This document shows, in pieces, positions 1 through 8,760 of a DNA stretch of 8,987 bases. Each line of letters starts with the position of its first letter. The stretch's first letter is position 1. Source of the DNA: Bordetella parapertussis (GTDB taxonomy: Bacteria > Pseudomonadota > Gammaproteobacteria > Burkholderiales > Burkholderiaceae_C); assembly GCA_945900685.1 (NCBI GenBank), contig CAMDJS010000084.1, forward strand, positions 1 to 8,987, read 5' to 3'. The notes under the pieces were generated by a model that saw only the letters and a list, made by a program, of their open reading frames with translations, searched no databases and was not told the DNA's origin. The position numbers and the translations under genes were made by a program.

Positions 1-410
1 ATGCGCAGGCTCGCGCCTTGCGCCAAACCCATGCCGCCGCCCATGACCACGCCGTCCATGAACACCATGCATGGCTTGGTGTAGCAATGAATCAAATGGT
101 TCAGCGCATATTCTTCGGTGAAAAAATCTTCCAGTTGCGGGTCACCGGCTAACGCAGCTTGGTGAAAAAAACGTATGTCGCCGCCCGCGCAAAACGCACC
201 GAACGCGCCCTCGCGCCCCATGCCGTGCATAGCAACGGCTTTCACCGAATCATCCGCTTGCCAAGCCAGCAACACCTGCGTGATGTCGCGAACCATGGGC
301 AAAGACAAAGCGTTCAAAGCCTTGGCGCGATTCAGTGTGATCAAACCGATATGACCGCTGACCTGTGCCAGCACATCGCCGGTGTGCAATTCAACATGTG
401 CTTTATTCAT
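1..410 (-). CDS. 3-hydroxyisobutyryl-CoA hydrolase-like protein (enoyl-CoA hydratase/isomerase family), 3' end outside window
   Basis: This is the N-terminal 136 residues of a crotonase-superfamily protein; the reading frame stays open to the window edge. Visible motifs are FCAGGDIR (residues 73-80) and EEYALN (99-104), followed by YTKP and MDGVVMGGGMGL (118-129). The glycines of CAGGD and MGGG normally form the oxyanion hole for the acyl-CoA thioester. The EEY-x-LN plus MGGG-x-GL combination is typical of 3-hydroxyisobutyryl-CoA hydrolase, a valine-degradation enzyme that releases 3-hydroxyisobutyrate from its CoA ester, rather than of a plain enoyl-CoA hydratase. The catalytic Glu/Asp region that would settle this lies beyond position 1. 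The ATG at 410 is chosen because a GGAGG lies 7 bases upstream and the start overlaps the preceding transporter stop by 8 bases. The family is secure; the exact substrate is inferred. Confidence 0.85.
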   Translation of the reverse strand, partial: MNKAHVELHTGDVLAQVSGHIGLITLNRAKALNALSLPMVRDITQVLLAWQADDSVKAVAMHGMGREGAFGAFCAGGDIRFFHQAALAGDPQLEDFFTEEYALNHLIHCYTKPCMVFMDGVVMGGGMGLAQGASLR

Positions 411-1293
411 TGCGCTGCCTCCAACTTGCATATTCGTTACCTGCCAGCGCTGCCAGCACCAGACTGCCGCCCAGCATCACCGCAACGGCTGGTGCTTCAC
501 CCGCACCCCACCAGGCCCAGCTGATACCAAACAACACCTCCAGCAAGGCCAACATGGCCACCTCGTGCGGCTTTAACACTTGCGAACTCCACACGGCCAG
601 GCTGCATGGCACGGCGAGTTGAAACACGCCCAACAAGGCCAGCCATTGAATGTCTTGCACGCTGGCCTGAAACGGCATGGCCATGGGCGCGGTGAACATA
701 CACGACAACACGGCGCCAATCAAAATGGCCGGCAACATGTTTGTTTGCGCTACGTCCGGCTGCCGGGTTTTCATGAGGTTCCATTGCACCGAACCGGCCA
801 CGGGCACGCACGCTGCCACCAACATGCCTTTCAGGTGTTGACCGCCATCTAGCTGTAACTGCGACACAAACATATACGCCATACCGACCGCTGCCAATGC
901 AATTGCGCCCCAGGTCTGGCGGGACAAAGCCTGACCGCCTAGCAAGCGGTGCAGCAAAGCCGTCAGCAAGGGCCCGAGTGACAAAGTGATGAGCACATTG
1001 GCCACCGTCGTCAAGGTGAGTGCCAGCATGAAGGCGGTGAACATGACCGACCAGCACACGCCTGAGAGCCACAGCGTGCGCGAACGGAATTCGCTGCCGC
1101 GCCAAACGCTGCCGCGCGTGGCAAGCGTGAGGCCAATGAGCAGACTGAGTGCGTTGAAAAAGCTGCGCCAGAACGTGACTTCAAAGCCCTGCGCCTGTGT
1201 GATCTGTCGCGACACAATGCCCGCGATTGACCAAAGCAAGGTGGCCAGCACCATCAGGCCCAAGGCTTGTGCATGACTCAGCCTGATGTTCAT
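403..1293 (-). CDS. EamA/DMT-superfamily transporter, ten predicted membrane helices
   Basis: A 296-residue, very hydrophobic protein of the drug/metabolite transporter superfamily, probably an inner-membrane exporter of a small metabolite. About ten membrane segments can be read, roughly at residues 8-28, 37-57, 73-93, 97-117, 124-145, 155-174, 187-204, 216-236, 243-262 and 267-286. They fall into two five-helix halves, as expected for two EamA repeats. The FWRSFF stretch near residue 41 in helix 2 and the ALLEVLFGISWAWWGAGEAP segment (249-268) are typical of the family, and the length is normal. The ATG at 1293 lies 11 bases after the typA stop with no good Shine-Dalgarno at normal spacing; the only GAAGG is about 15 bases upstream, in a hairpin. 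Translation may therefore depend on ribosomes finishing typA. The 3' end overlaps the hydrolase-like gene by 8 bases. The substrate cannot be told from sequence. Confidence 0.9.
   Translation of the reverse strand: MNIRLSHAQALGLMVLATLLWSIAGIVSRQITQAQGFEVTFWRSFFNALSLLIGLTLATRGSVWRGSEFRSRTLWLSGVCWSVMFTAFMLALTLTTVANVLITLSLGPLLTALLHRLLGGQALSRQTWGAIALAAVGMAYMFVSQLQLDGGQHLKGMLVAACVPVAGSVQWNLMKTRQPDVAQTNMLPAILIGAVLSCMFTAPMAMPFQASVQDIQWLALLGVFQLAVPCSLAVWSSQVLKPHEVAMLALLEVLFGISWAWWGAGEAPAVAVMLGGSLVLAALAGNEYASWRQRNE
418..422 (-). promoter_or_regulatory. Ribosome binding site of the hydrolase-like gene
   Basis: On the minus strand this reads GGAGG, 7 bases before the ATG at 410. It lies inside the end of the transporter gene. 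It is one of the best Shine-Dalgarno matches in the window and fixes the start of the hydrolase-like gene. Confidence 0.7.
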
Positions 1294-1298
1294 GGCGG

Positions 1299-1322
1299 AA
1301 AAGCTCAGCCTTCGCGGCTGGC
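1299..1322 (-). terminator. Weak terminator-like hairpin at the end of typA
   Basis: On the minus strand the stem is CAGCC, loop GCGAA, then GGCTG. It extends by two more G-C pairs if one A (position 1305) is bulged out, giving 7 pairs. TTTT (1302-1299) follows directly. The hairpin covers the last typA codons and its TGA, and ends just before the transporter start at 1293. The U tract is short and the stem is bulged, so partial termination or no activity is as likely as a strong terminator. It is the only candidate terminator I found in the window. Confidence 0.3.
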
Positions 1323-3131
1323 GCGCTTGCGCTCGTGCTCTTTCAAATGGCGCTTGCGCAGTCGCACACTCTTAGGCGTGATCTCGACCAACTCGTCGTC
1401 TTCGATGAACTGAACGCCGTATTCCAAGGTACATTGAATAGGCGGCGTGATTTTGATCGCGTCTTCTTTGCCAGAGACGCGGAAGTTGGTCAGCTGTTTG
1501 GTGCGCGTAGCGTTGACCACCAGGTCGTTGTCGCGGCTGTGTATGCCGACGATCATGCCTTCGTACACCGGGTCATTAGGCTTCACAAACATGCGGCCAC
1601 GGTCGTCCAGCTTGCCCAAGGCGTAAGTGAAAATTTCGCCATCGTCCATGGAAATGAGAACGCCGTTTTTGCGTCCGCCGATCTCGCCTTTGTATGGCTC
1701 ATAGCGGTCAAAAATATTGGAAATAAGACCTGAGCCGCGCGTCAAATTCAAAAACTCGGTGGTGAAACCAATCAAGCCACGCGCCGGGATGCGGTACTCC
1801 AAACGCACGCGTCCACGTCCGTCGGACTCCATGTTCACCAAATCACCTTTGCGCTCGCCCAAGGCTTGCATGACGCCGCCCTGGTGCTGGTCTTCGATGT
1901 CGGCGGTGACAAGCTCAATAGGCTCGCAGCGCTCGCCGTTGATCTCGCGAAACACCACGCGCGGTTTGGACACAGCCAGCTCGTAACCTTCGCGGCGCAT
2001 GTTCTCCAACAAAATGGTCAAGTGCAATTCACCGCGACCCGAGACTTCGAAAATACCGTCTTCGTCGGTCTCTTTCACTTTCAAAGCCACGTTGGCTTGC
2101 AGTTCTTTTTGCAGGCGGTCCCAGATTTGGCGGCTGGTCACGTACTTGCCTTCGCGGCCTGCCAGCGGCGAGGTGTTGACGCAAAAGTTCATGGTCAACG
2201 TGGGTTCGTCCACTTTCAACATGGGCAGAGGCTTGGGGTTCAGCGGGTCGGTGATGGTCACACCAATGCCTATGTCGGTAATGCCGTTGATCAGCACAAT
2301 GTCGCCAGGACCGGCTTCGGTGGCTTGAATGCGGTCTAGGCCTTGAAACTTCAACACCTGGTTGACCCGGCCTTTGACCGGCGCGCCTTCTTCACCCGAC
2401 ACCACCACCACGTCCATACCGGGTTTGATGGTGCCTGCACTGATGCGGCCCACGCCAATGCGGCCCACGAAGGTGGAAAAATCGAGGGCGGAAATTTGCA
2501 ATTGCAAAGGCGCAGCGGGGTCCCCGCTTTGCGGTGGCACGTGTTTCAACACGGTTTCAAAAAGCGCTGACATATCCGGGCCCCATTGCTCGCCCTGCTC
2601 GCCTTCAACCAATGAAGACCAGCCGTTGATGCCGGAGGCGTAAACCACGGGGAAATCGAGTTGTTCATCGGTCGCGCCGAGTTTGTCAAACAGCTCAAAC
2701 GCCTGGTTGATGACGACGCTGGGGCGTGAGCCGGGCTTGTCCACTTTGTTCACCACGACGATGGGCTTTAAGCCCAGCGCCAATGCTTTTTTGGTGACGA
2801 AGCGGGTTTGCGGCATAGGGCCTTCTTGCGCGTCGATGAGCAACACCACGCCGTCGACCATGGACAAAGCGCGTTCGACTTCGCCGCCGAAGTCCGCGTG
2901 TCCGGGTGTGTCCACGATGTTGATGTGTGTGCCTTTCCAGCTGACCGCACAGTTTTTCGCCAGAATGGTGATGCCGCGTTCGCGCTCAATCGCGTTGTTG
3001 TCCATGACAGTGTCGACCACTTTTTCGTGTTCGGCAAAGGTGCCGGACTGGCGCAGCAACTGGTCGACCATGGTGGTTTTGCCGTGGTCAACGTGGGCAA
3101 TGATGGCGATGTTTCGGATTTGTAAAGTCAT
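1305..3131 (-). CDS. typA: Ribosome-associated translational GTPase TypA/BipA
   Basis: A 608-residue TypA/BipA, the usual length for the family (about 600-610). It binds ribosomes in the EF-G site and supports growth under stress and at low temperature and 50S assembly. GTPase motifs are complete: G1 AHVDHGKT (12-19), the switch I region ERERGITI (49-56), G3 DTPGH (74-78) and G4 NKVD (128-131). A translation-factor beta barrel follows (about 210-300), then EF-G III-like and V-like domains and the TypA-specific C-terminal domain, which ends in a basic tail ([17 protein letters not shown]). The start is the ATG at 3131, which overlaps the truB stop as ATGA. The frame stays open 47 codons further upstream, but that extension lies within truB and is not TypA-like, so it is rejected. 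No clear Shine-Dalgarno precedes the ATG, suggesting translational coupling to truB. Its place directly after truB, where E. coli has rpsO-pnp, suggests co-expression with the initiation and ribosome-maturation genes. Confidence 0.97.
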   Translation of the reverse strand: MTLQIRNIAIIAHVDHGKTTMVDQLLRQSGTFAEHEKVVDTVMDNNAIERERGITILAKNCAVSWKGTHINIVDTPGHADFGGEVERALSMVDGVVLLIDAQEGPMPQTRFVTKKALALGLKPIVVVNKVDKPGSRPSVVINQAFELFDKLGATDEQLDFPVVYASGINGWSSLVEGEQGEQWGPDMSALFETVLKHVPPQSGDPAAPLQLQISALDFSTFVGRIGVGRISAGTIKPGMDVVVVSGEEGAPVKGRVNQVLKFQGLDRIQATEAGPGDIVLINGITDIGIGVTITDPLNPKPLPMLKVDEPTLTMNFCVNTSPLAGREGKYVTSRQIWDRLQKELQANVALKVKETDEDGIFEVSGRGELHLTILLENMRREGYELAVSKPRVVFREINGERCEPIELVTADIEDQHQGGVMQALGERKGDLVNMESDGRGRVRLEYRIPARGLIGFTTEFLNLTRGSGLISNIFDRYEPYKGEIGGRKNGVLISMDDGEIFTYALGKLDDRGRMFVKPNDPVYEGMIVGIHSRDNDLVVNATRTKQLTNFRVSGKEDAIKITPPIQCTLEYGVQFIEDDELVEITPKSVRLRKRHLKEHERKRASREG

Positions 3132-4078
3132 GCGGCACTCTCGAGTAAGGATTGGATTTCTTGGGGATTGAGTAAACGTTCGGGTATGAGTTCGCCGGCA
3201 CGCACGTGTGCGGTGCCTAGCAATGCATGTGGGTCGCTGCCGTACACGGCCACTTGCGCGTGATCGGGCCATTCGCCACGGCGGCGCAAACCGCTCAAAA
3301 AACGCCCTGCATCATCGCTTTGCAATGTGATGGCTTGATGACTGTCAAGCAAAGCGTCCACCGGCAGCAAAGCCGCGTGGCGTTTGTCTTCGGGCCATGC
3401 TTCCAAGTCTGTCAGCGAGACGCAGTCTTTGGCCGCGAACACACCGCTTTGCACCCGGCGCAATGCAGACAAAAAAGCACCGCAACCGAGTGCAACACCT
3501 ATGTCTTCGCCCAGCGTGCGTATGTAAGTGCCCTTGCTGCAACGCGCACGCAAAGCCAAGCTGCGAACGCCATCGACGGTTGGTAATTCGCTCAACTGCA
3601 ATTCGTAAACAGTAACGCGCCGTGGTGTGCGCTCCACGTCCACGCCAGCGCGGGCGTATTCGTACAAAGCCTTGCCGTCTTTTTTCAAAGCGCTATGCAT
3701 GGGCGGCAACTGCATCAGTTCACCAGTGAACAGTGCTTGCACCTGTTGTAATTTTTCAGGCGTGAAATCAACACCAGCTTCTGAAATGACTTCACCTTCT
3801 GCATCAGCGGTGGTTGTGCGCTGACCAAGCCGCAACACAGCTTCGTAGGTTTTGTCGGCGTCCAAATGCAACTGGCTAAATTTAGTAGCTGCCCCAAAAC
3901 ACAAAGGCAACACGCCTGTGGCCAATGGGTCCAAGGTGCCGGTGTGACCGGCTTTTTCGGCGCGCAACAACCACTTGGCTTTTTGCAAAGCCTGGTTGCT
4001 GGACAGCCCCAGCGGTTTATCGAGCAACAACACCCCATGCACGGGACGCCGTTGCACCCGTGTGCGTGGCGAGTTCAT
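3128..4078 (-). CDS. truB: tRNA pseudouridine(55) synthase TruB
   Basis: TruB converts U55 in the T-loop of most tRNAs to pseudouridine and also acts as a tRNA folding chaperone. Counting from the ATG at 4078, the protein has 316 residues, close to E. coli TruB. The catalytic motif [12 protein letters not shown] spans 44-55, with the catalytic aspartate at 50. Further conserved blocks are DKTYEA near 75-80, the PP-x-HSA-x-K block near 125-132, YEYARAG near 139-145 and [14 protein letters not shown] (181-194). The C-terminal 60 or so residues look like the small TruB C-terminal/PUA-like domain. The ATG begins 2 bases after the rbfA stop. A TTG at 4084 in the same frame would add two residues and overlap the rbfA stop as TTGA; ATG is preferred as the commoner start codon, but neither has a strong Shine-Dalgarno. 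The 3' end overlaps typA by 4 bases. Confidence 0.96.
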   Translation of the reverse strand: MNSPRTRVQRRPVHGVLLLDKPLGLSSNQALQKAKWLLRAEKAGHTGTLDPLATGVLPLCFGAATKFSQLHLDADKTYEAVLRLGQRTTTADAEGEVISEAGVDFTPEKLQQVQALFTGELMQLPPMHSALKKDGKALYEYARAGVDVERTPRRVTVYELQLSELPTVDGVRSLALRARCSKGTYIRTLGEDIGVALGCGAFLSALRRVQSGVFAAKDCVSLTDLEAWPEDKRHAALLPVDALLDSHQAITLQSDDAGRFLSGLRRRGEWPDHAQVAVYGSDPHALLGTAHVRAGELIPERLLNPQEIQSLLESAA

Positions 4079-4080
4079 GG

Positions 4081-4452
4081 TCAATCGGTTTCTTTGGCGC
4101 GGGAAGCGACGGCACGGGCGATCAGCGCGTTCATATCGGCTGCGCGCTCGGGTGTGCGGTCGTACTGGAAGTGCAATGTGGACACGGTGTGTATGTGTAA
4201 ACGTTTGAACAAACCATTGCGCAAAAAACCGGCGGCTTGGTTAAGCCCTTCGGCGCAGGCTTCAGCGTCACCCACCAACACACTGAAAAACACTTTGGCA
4301 TGCGCGTAGTCGGGCGTGACTTCTACCGACTGGATCGTCACCATCCCCAAACGCGGGTCTTTGAGCTCGCGGATCAACTCCGACAAATCGCGCTGGATCT
4401 GGTCGGCGACGCGAAAACCGCGATGGGGGGTGGACGATTTCTTGGCTGGCAT
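4081..4452 (-). CDS. rbfA: 30S ribosome-binding factor RbfA
   Basis: A 123-residue RbfA, a small KH-fold protein that binds the immature 30S subunit near the 5' end region of 16S rRNA and is needed for late 16S maturation and cold growth. Visible blocks are [14 protein letters not shown] (14-27), [21 protein letters not shown] (32-52; DPRLG is the hallmark) and the [13 protein letters not shown] helix (73-85), followed by a beta strand ending FQYDRT. Length and order match the family. The ATG at 4452 is 9 bases after the infB stop. No clear Shine-Dalgarno is present in or just before that gap, so re-initiation after infB is likely. The C-terminal tail (residues after about 100) is alanine-rich and probably helical. 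Confidence 0.96.
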   Translation of the reverse strand: MPAKKSSTPHRGFRVADQIQRDLSELIRELKDPRLGMVTIQSVEVTPDYAHAKVFFSVLVGDAEACAEGLNQAAGFLRNGLFKRLHIHTVSTLHFQYDRTPERAADMNALIARAVASRAKETD

Positions 4453-4458
4453 GCAGGT

Positions 4459-4468
4459 GATTTAAATC
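4459..4468. repeat. 10-base palindrome GATTTAAATC at the infB stop codon
   Basis: A perfect inverted repeat of ten bases containing the infB TAA and lying just before rbfA. It is AT-rich with no loop, so it would not form a stable RNA hairpin, and its role is unknown. It may be chance. Confidence 0.3.
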
Positions 4469-7251
4469 GTTCGGGCGATTTCCTTGATTTCAAAGAACTC
4501 AAGTTGGTCGCCTTCTTGGATATCGTTATAGCCTTTGAGGTTCAAGCCACATTCGAAGGTTTCTTTGACTTCGCGAACGTCGTCTTTGAAACGTTTCAAA
4601 CTCTCGAGCTCGCCGGTGAAGACGACAACGTTGTCGCGCAACAAACGCAAACGCGCATTGCGACGCACAACACCGTTGGTGACCATGCAACCGGCAATCG
4701 CGCCAATTTTGCTGATGCGGAAGACTTGGCGAATCTCGGCAATGCCGATGACTTCTTCTTTTTTGTCAGGGGTCAGCATGCCGGACATGGCGGCTTTGAG
4801 TTCGTCTACCGCGTCATAAATGATGTTGTAGTAACGGATCTCGACGCCGTTGTTCTCGGCGAGCTTGCGCGCACCTGCGTCAGCACGGGTGTTGAATCCG
4901 ATGATGACCGCTTTGGAGGCGATGGCCAAGTTGATGTCGGATTCGCTGATGCCGCCGACGGCACCGTAGACCAATTGCACCCGGATTTCTTCGTTGGTGA
5001 GTTTGAGCAACGAAGCCGCCAGGGCTTCTTGCGAACCCTGCACATCGGCCTTGATGATGATGGGCAGGTTTTTGACTTCTCCAGAGCCCATGTCGGTGAA
5101 CATGTTTTCCAGTTTGGCGGCTTGTTGCTTGGCCAGTTTGGTGTTGCGGAATTTACCGGCGCGGTAGGTGGCGATTTCGCGCGCACGGCGCTCGTCGGAC
5201 AAGACCATGAATTCGTCACCAGCTTGCGGCACTTCGGTCAGACCTTGGATTTCGACCGGAATGGAAGGACCCGCCGACTTGATGCTCTTGCCGTTTTCAT
5301 CCAACATGGCACGCACACGCCCGTAGGTTTGACCGGCTAACACCACATCACCTGTTTTCAAGGTGCCGGACTGAACCAGAATGGTGGCGACAGGACCGCG
5401 GCCTTTGTCCAAGCTGGCTTCGATGACCAGACCTTTGGCCATGGCGTCGATAGGCGCTCTGAGCTCCAACACTTCGGCTTGTAACAACACTTGTTCGAGC
5501 AAGTCGTCCACACCTTGGCCAGTTTTGGCAGACACGGATACAAACGGTGCGTCACCACCGAATTCTTCGGGGATGACTTCTTCGGCCACGAGTTCGCTTT
5601 TCACGCGGTCGGTGTTGGCGTCAGGTTTATCGATCTTGTTGATCGCAACCACGATAGGCACACCGGCAGCTTTGGCGTGTTTGATCGCTTCTTTGGTTTG
5701 CGGCATGACACCGTCGTCGGCCGCTACCACCAAAATGACAATGTCAGTGGCTTGTGCACCTCGTGCACGCATGGCGGTGAACGCCTCGTGACCGGGCGTG
5801 TCTAAGAATGAAATCATGCCGCGCGGTGTTTCCACGTGGTAGGCGCCAATGTGTTGGGTGATACCACCGGCTTCGCCGGAAGCCACTTTGGCGCGACGGA
5901 TGTAATCAAGCAGCGATGTTTTGCCATGGTCAACGTGACCCATAACAGTCACCACCGGCGCGCGCGTGACTGACTCGCCATGGTGTGCAGAAGCTTCGTC
6001 TTCAGTAAACGCTTCAGGATCATCCAGTGAAGCAATGACGGCTTTGTGGCCCATCTCTTCGACCACGATCATGGCGGTGTCTTGGTCCAGCGGCTGGTTG
6101 ATGGTGACCATCTGTCCCAGCTTCATCAATTGCTTGATCACCTCAGAGGCCTTGACTGCCATCTTGTGCGCAAGTTCGGCCACGGTGATGGTTTCCGGCA
6201 CGTGCACTTCGATGATGCGAGCTTCCACCGGTGCGGTTTGCACAGGGGTGTCGTCACGGTCACGTTCGCGTTTGCCGCGCGGACCGCCGCGCCAACTGTT
6301 GCGACCGACGCCACCGCTGGCGTCGCCACGGGTTTTGATTTCTTTCTTCTTGGCCTGTTCGTCCGCCCAACTGGAAGAAAGCTTGGCGCTCTTGACTTCT
6401 TTCTGGCCTTCTTTGGTGGTGTTAGAGCCGGCCGGTTTTGCCCCGGGCGCGGTACTGCCTGAAGCAGGTTTGTGCAAAGTGCCTTTGATCGCTTTGGGAT
6501 CTGGCGTTTCGGTTTTTTCAACCGCAGGTTTTTTCGCAACAAGCACCTTTTTAGGCGCATTCATCATCGAGCGAATGGCTTCGGCTTCCGCCAATGCGGT
6601 ACGACGACGTGAATCCAAGTCTTTGGCACGCGCAGCATCTTCCTCTGCGCTGGCTTTGGCGGCCGCCTCACGCTCTTCAGCAAGCGCTTTGGCTTTGGCG
6701 GCTTTGGCGTCACCATTGTCATCGTCTTTGGCGGTGGCAGGTTCTTCAGCCACAGCTGAAGCTTCACGTTCTTTGGCTTCCTGCGCTTCACGCAGACGGC
6801 GCTTTTCAGCCAACTCTTCTTCTTGTCGACGAATGAATTCAGCTTGGCGGCGAGCTTCCTCTTCGCGCCTGGCCAATTCGGCCTGGTCGAGAATCGGTGC
6901 AGCAGGCGTCTGGACTGCCACCGGTTCTTCGGTGTCGTTGGCGTCTGCATCGTCACGCTTGACGAAGGTGCGTTTTTTGCGAACTTCCACTTGAATCGTT
7001 CGGGCTTTGCCAGTGGCATCGGCCTGCTTGATTTCCGATGTAGATTTTTTAACCAGCGTGATTTTTTTACGCTCAGGCGAGTCAGTGCCATGGCTGGCTT
7101 TTAAATAGCCCAGCAATTTCTGCTTGTCTGCATCGGTCAGCGGATCAGCAGATGAAGACTTGGCGACACCCGCTGATTTCAACTGTTCAAGCAGCGTATC
7201 TGGAGATTTTTTGAGTTCCTTGGCAAACTCGGCAACCGTTGTGATGGTCAT
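4462..7251 (-). CDS. infB: Translation initiation factor IF-2
   Basis: A 929-residue full-length IF2, the GTPase that brings formyl-Met-tRNA to the 30S subunit and promotes 50S joining. In order: an IF2_N domain (1-50, starting [13 protein letters not shown]); the IF2-associated basic segment with [11 protein letters not shown] (90-100); a long charged Ala/Glu/Lys/Arg-rich helical linker (about 120-230); a basic Gly/Arg patch (about 308-332); a second IF2_N-like domain (353-404); and the G domain with GHVDHGKT (438-445), GGITQ (462-466), DTPGH (484-488), NKID (538-541) and SAK (574-576). Domain II and the C-terminal C1/C2 domains follow, C2 holding the fMet-tRNA site. The start at 7251 is supported by a GAGGA 9 bases upstream and by the fit to the IF2 N-terminus. 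The gene lies 24 bases after nusA. Long open frames on the opposite strand are shadows of its codon pattern. Confidence 0.98.
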   Translation of the reverse strand: MTITTVAEFAKELKKSPDTLLEQLKSAGVAKSSSADPLTDADKQKLLGYLKASHGTDSPERKKITLVKKSTSEIKQADATGKARTIQVEVRKKRTFVKRDDADANDTEEPVAVQTPAAPILDQAELARREEEARRQAEFIRRQEEELAEKRRLREAQEAKEREASAVAEEPATAKDDDNGDAKAAKAKALAEEREAAAKASAEEDAARAKDLDSRRRTALAEAEAIRSMMNAPKKVLVAKKPAVEKTETPDPKAIKGTLHKPASGSTAPGAKPAGSNTTKEGQKEVKSAKLSSSWADEQAKKKEIKTRGDASGGVGRNSWRGGPRGKRERDRDDTPVQTAPVEARIIEVHVPETITVAELAHKMAVKASEVIKQLMKLGQMVTINQPLDQDTAMIVVEEMGHKAVIASLDDPEAFTEDEASAHHGESVTRAPVVTVMGHVDHGKTSLLDYIRRAKVASGEAGGITQHIGAYHVETPRGMISFLDTPGHEAFTAMRARGAQATDIVILVVAADDGVMPQTKEAIKHAKAAGVPIVVAINKIDKPDANTDRVKSELVAEEVIPEEFGGDAPFVSVSAKTGQGVDDLLEQVLLQAEVLELRAPIDAMAKGLVIEASLDKGRGPVATILVQSGTLKTGDVVLAGQTYGRVRAMLDENGKSIKSAGPSIPVEIQGLTEVPQAGDEFMVLSDERRAREIATYRAGKFRNTKLAKQQAAKLENMFTDMGSGEVKNLPIIIKADVQGSQEALAASLLKLTNEEIRVQLVYGAVGGISESDINLAIASKAVIIGFNTRADAGARKLAENNGVEIRYYNIIYDAVDELKAAMSGMLTPDKKEEVIGIAEIRQVFRISKIGAIAGCMVTNGVVRRNARLRLLRDNVVVFTGELESLKRFKDDVREVKETFECGLNLKGYNDIQEGDQLEFFEIKEIARTI

Positions 7252-7260
7252 CTGTGGTGT

Positions 7261-7265
7261 TCCTC
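7261..7265 (-). promoter_or_regulatory. Ribosome binding site of infB
   Basis: Reads GAGGA on the minus strand (within AAGAGGAA), 9 bases before the infB ATG at 7251. It lies in the 24-base nusA-infB gap, the longest non-coding stretch in the window. This gives infB its own initiation signal, unlike rbfA, truB and typA. Confidence 0.7.
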
Positions 7266-7275
7266 TTCATGACCG

Positions 7276-8760
7276 TTACGCTTGACCCGCGAACCAGTGT
7301 TCGCGCGCCTTCAGGATCAAAGTTTTTGCTTCCTCTTCAGACTGACCGGTGATTTCCACCAGTTCGTCCACCGCTAAATCGGCCAACTCGTCACGGGTAT
7401 GCACACCACCCATGGCCAGTTTGGCAATCAACTCCGCATCCAAGCCTTCGAGGTCTCGTAAATCTTGAGAGACTTCTTCGACGCTTTCTTCCATGACAAT
7501 TTCCATGGTCAGCAAAGCATCTTTGGCGCGGGCACGCAATTCGTTGACTGTGTCTTCGTCAAAGCTTTCAATTTCCAACATTTCCTGCAAAGGCACATAC
7601 GCCACCTCTTCTAGGCTGGTGAAACCTTCAGCGATTAATATGTCTGCCACTTCTTGGTCCACATCGAGTTTGGCCACAAATAAGGCGCGCAAACTCTCTG
7701 TCTCGTTGGCAGATTTTTGTGCGGATTCGGCGGCATCCATGATGTTGATCTTCCAACCGGTCAAATCTGATGCCAGTCGAACATTTTGGCCGCCACGCCC
7801 GATGGCCTGAGCCAAATTTTCGTCGTCAACCACCACATCCATGGCGTGTTTTTCTTCGTCTACGACGATAGATGACACATTGGCAGGCGCCAATGCGCCA
7901 ATGACGAACTGGGCTGGGTCCTCGCTCCACAACACGATGTCGACCCGTTCGCCGGCGAGTTCATTGGTGACCGCATTCACCCGTGTACCGCGCACTCCGA
8001 CGCAAGTACCAATGGGATCAACGCGCTTGTCATGCGAGACGACGGCGATTTTGGCGCGTGACCCGGGGTCGCGGGCGCAAGATTTGATCTCGAGCAGGCC
8101 TTGCTCAATTTCAGGCACTTCCTGGCGAAACAACTCAATCATGAACTCAGGGGCGGAGCGCGACAATATGATGGGCGCACCGCGCAAAGTGGTGTCGACT
8201 TCCATGATCATGGCGCGCAATCGGTCGGCATTGCGCAAGTTTTCCTTGGGGATCATTTCGCTGCGACGCAAACGGCCTTCGACGCGACCGCTCTCCACAA
8301 TGATGTCGCCTTTGTCCATGCGCTTGACGCTGCCGACAAAGATTTTGTCACCGCGCGCCAAAAAGTCTGACAACAACATGTCGCGTTCTGCATCGCGGAT
8401 TTTTTGCAAGATCACTTGCTTGGCGGCCATGGCACCAATGCGACCGATGGGCAAAGACTCAACGCTTTCTTCGATGTACTCGCCCTCCTCCACATCGGAC
8501 AAACGCTCTTTGGCGTCCATCAACATTTCTTCAGCATCGGGGTTTTGTAATCCCGCTTCGTCTGGCACCACCAACCAACGCCGGAAGGTTTCGTATTCAC
8601 CGCTGTCGCGGTCCATGGCTACGCGTATGTCAACGTCACCCTGATAAAGCTTTTTGGTGGCTTGCGCCAAAGCAGATTCAACCGCCCCAAAAACCAAGTC
8701 ACGCTCGACGTTTTTTTCGCGGGAGATGGCATCCACCAGCATCAGCATTTCGCGGTTCAT
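7276..8760 (-). CDS. nusA: Transcription termination/antitermination factor NusA
   Basis: A 494-residue NusA, the long proteobacterial form. It binds RNA polymerase and nascent RNA, promotes pausing and intrinsic termination, and takes part in rRNA antitermination. The N-terminal polymerase-binding domain covers about 1-130, with [18 protein letters not shown] at the start. The S1 domain follows (about 137-199), then KH1 with [17 protein letters not shown] (248-264) and KH2 with [13 protein letters not shown] (319-331). Two acidic helix-hairpin-helix AR repeats close the protein (about 365-415 and 440-490), the part that in E. coli contacts the alpha subunit CTD or folds back on the RNA-binding domains. 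The ATG at 8760 overlaps the rimP stop as ATGA and has an AGGAG 9 bases upstream. Nothing is missing or disrupted. Confidence 0.98.
   Translation of the reverse strand: MNREMLMLVDAISREKNVERDLVFGAVESALAQATKKLYQGDVDIRVAMDRDSGEYETFRRWLVVPDEAGLQNPDAEEMLMDAKERLSDVEEGEYIEESVESLPIGRIGAMAAKQVILQKIRDAERDMLLSDFLARGDKIFVGSVKRMDKGDIIVESGRVEGRLRRSEMIPKENLRNADRLRAMIMEVDTTLRGAPIILSRSAPEFMIELFRQEVPEIEQGLLEIKSCARDPGSRAKIAVVSHDKRVDPIGTCVGVRGTRVNAVTNELAGERVDIVLWSEDPAQFVIGALAPANVSSIVVDEEKHAMDVVVDDENLAQAIGRGGQNVRLASDLTGWKINIMDAAESAQKSANETESLRALFVAKLDVDQEVADILIAEGFTSLEEVAYVPLQEMLEIESFDEDTVNELRARAKDALLTMEIVMEESVEEVSQDLRDLEGLDAELIAKLAMGGVHTRDELADLAVDELVEITGQSEEEAKTLILKAREHWFAGQA

Noticed and set aside
3132..3272. 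47-codon upstream extension of typA
   Set aside because: It lies entirely within truB in another frame, is Arg/Thr-rich and unlike TypA. The ATG at 3131 gives the canonical N-terminus and an ATGA overlap.
4237..5340. Open frame of 367 codons on the plus strand, antisense to infB
   Set aside because: It lies opposite the conserved IF2 C-terminal half, its translation shows no recognisable domain, and it is explained by the codon bias of infB on the other strand.
6562..6567. Tandem ATGATG inside infB (Met 229/230) as a possible internal start for a short IF2 isoform
   Set aside because: E. coli makes IF2 isoforms from internal starts, but no good Shine-Dalgarno precedes this pair at suitable spacing, so there is no positive evidence.
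5966..6994. Open frame of 342 codons on the plus strand, very rich in Ser/Ala
   Set aside because: It is the complement of the Ala/Glu/Lys-rich linker and start of the G domain of IF2. The Ser/Ala repeats simply mirror that low-complexity coding sequence.
7072..7078. Run of seven A on the infB coding strand (in Arg-Lys-Lys-Ile)
   Set aside because: Could permit polymerase slippage, but the codon phase does not suit ribosomal frameshifting and the frame is intact. It is ordinary Lys-Lys coding in a lysine-rich segment.
7841..8644. Open frame of 267 codons on the plus strand opposite nusA
   Set aside because: Shadow of the intact, conserved nusA frame; serine-rich composition with no domain.
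8709..8717. A-AAA-AAC heptamer in the correct phase at nusA codons 15-17, a possible -1 frameshift site
   Set aside because: A -1 shift would reach a stop within about four codons and no downstream stem-loop stands out. It is most simply Glu-Lys-Asn coding.
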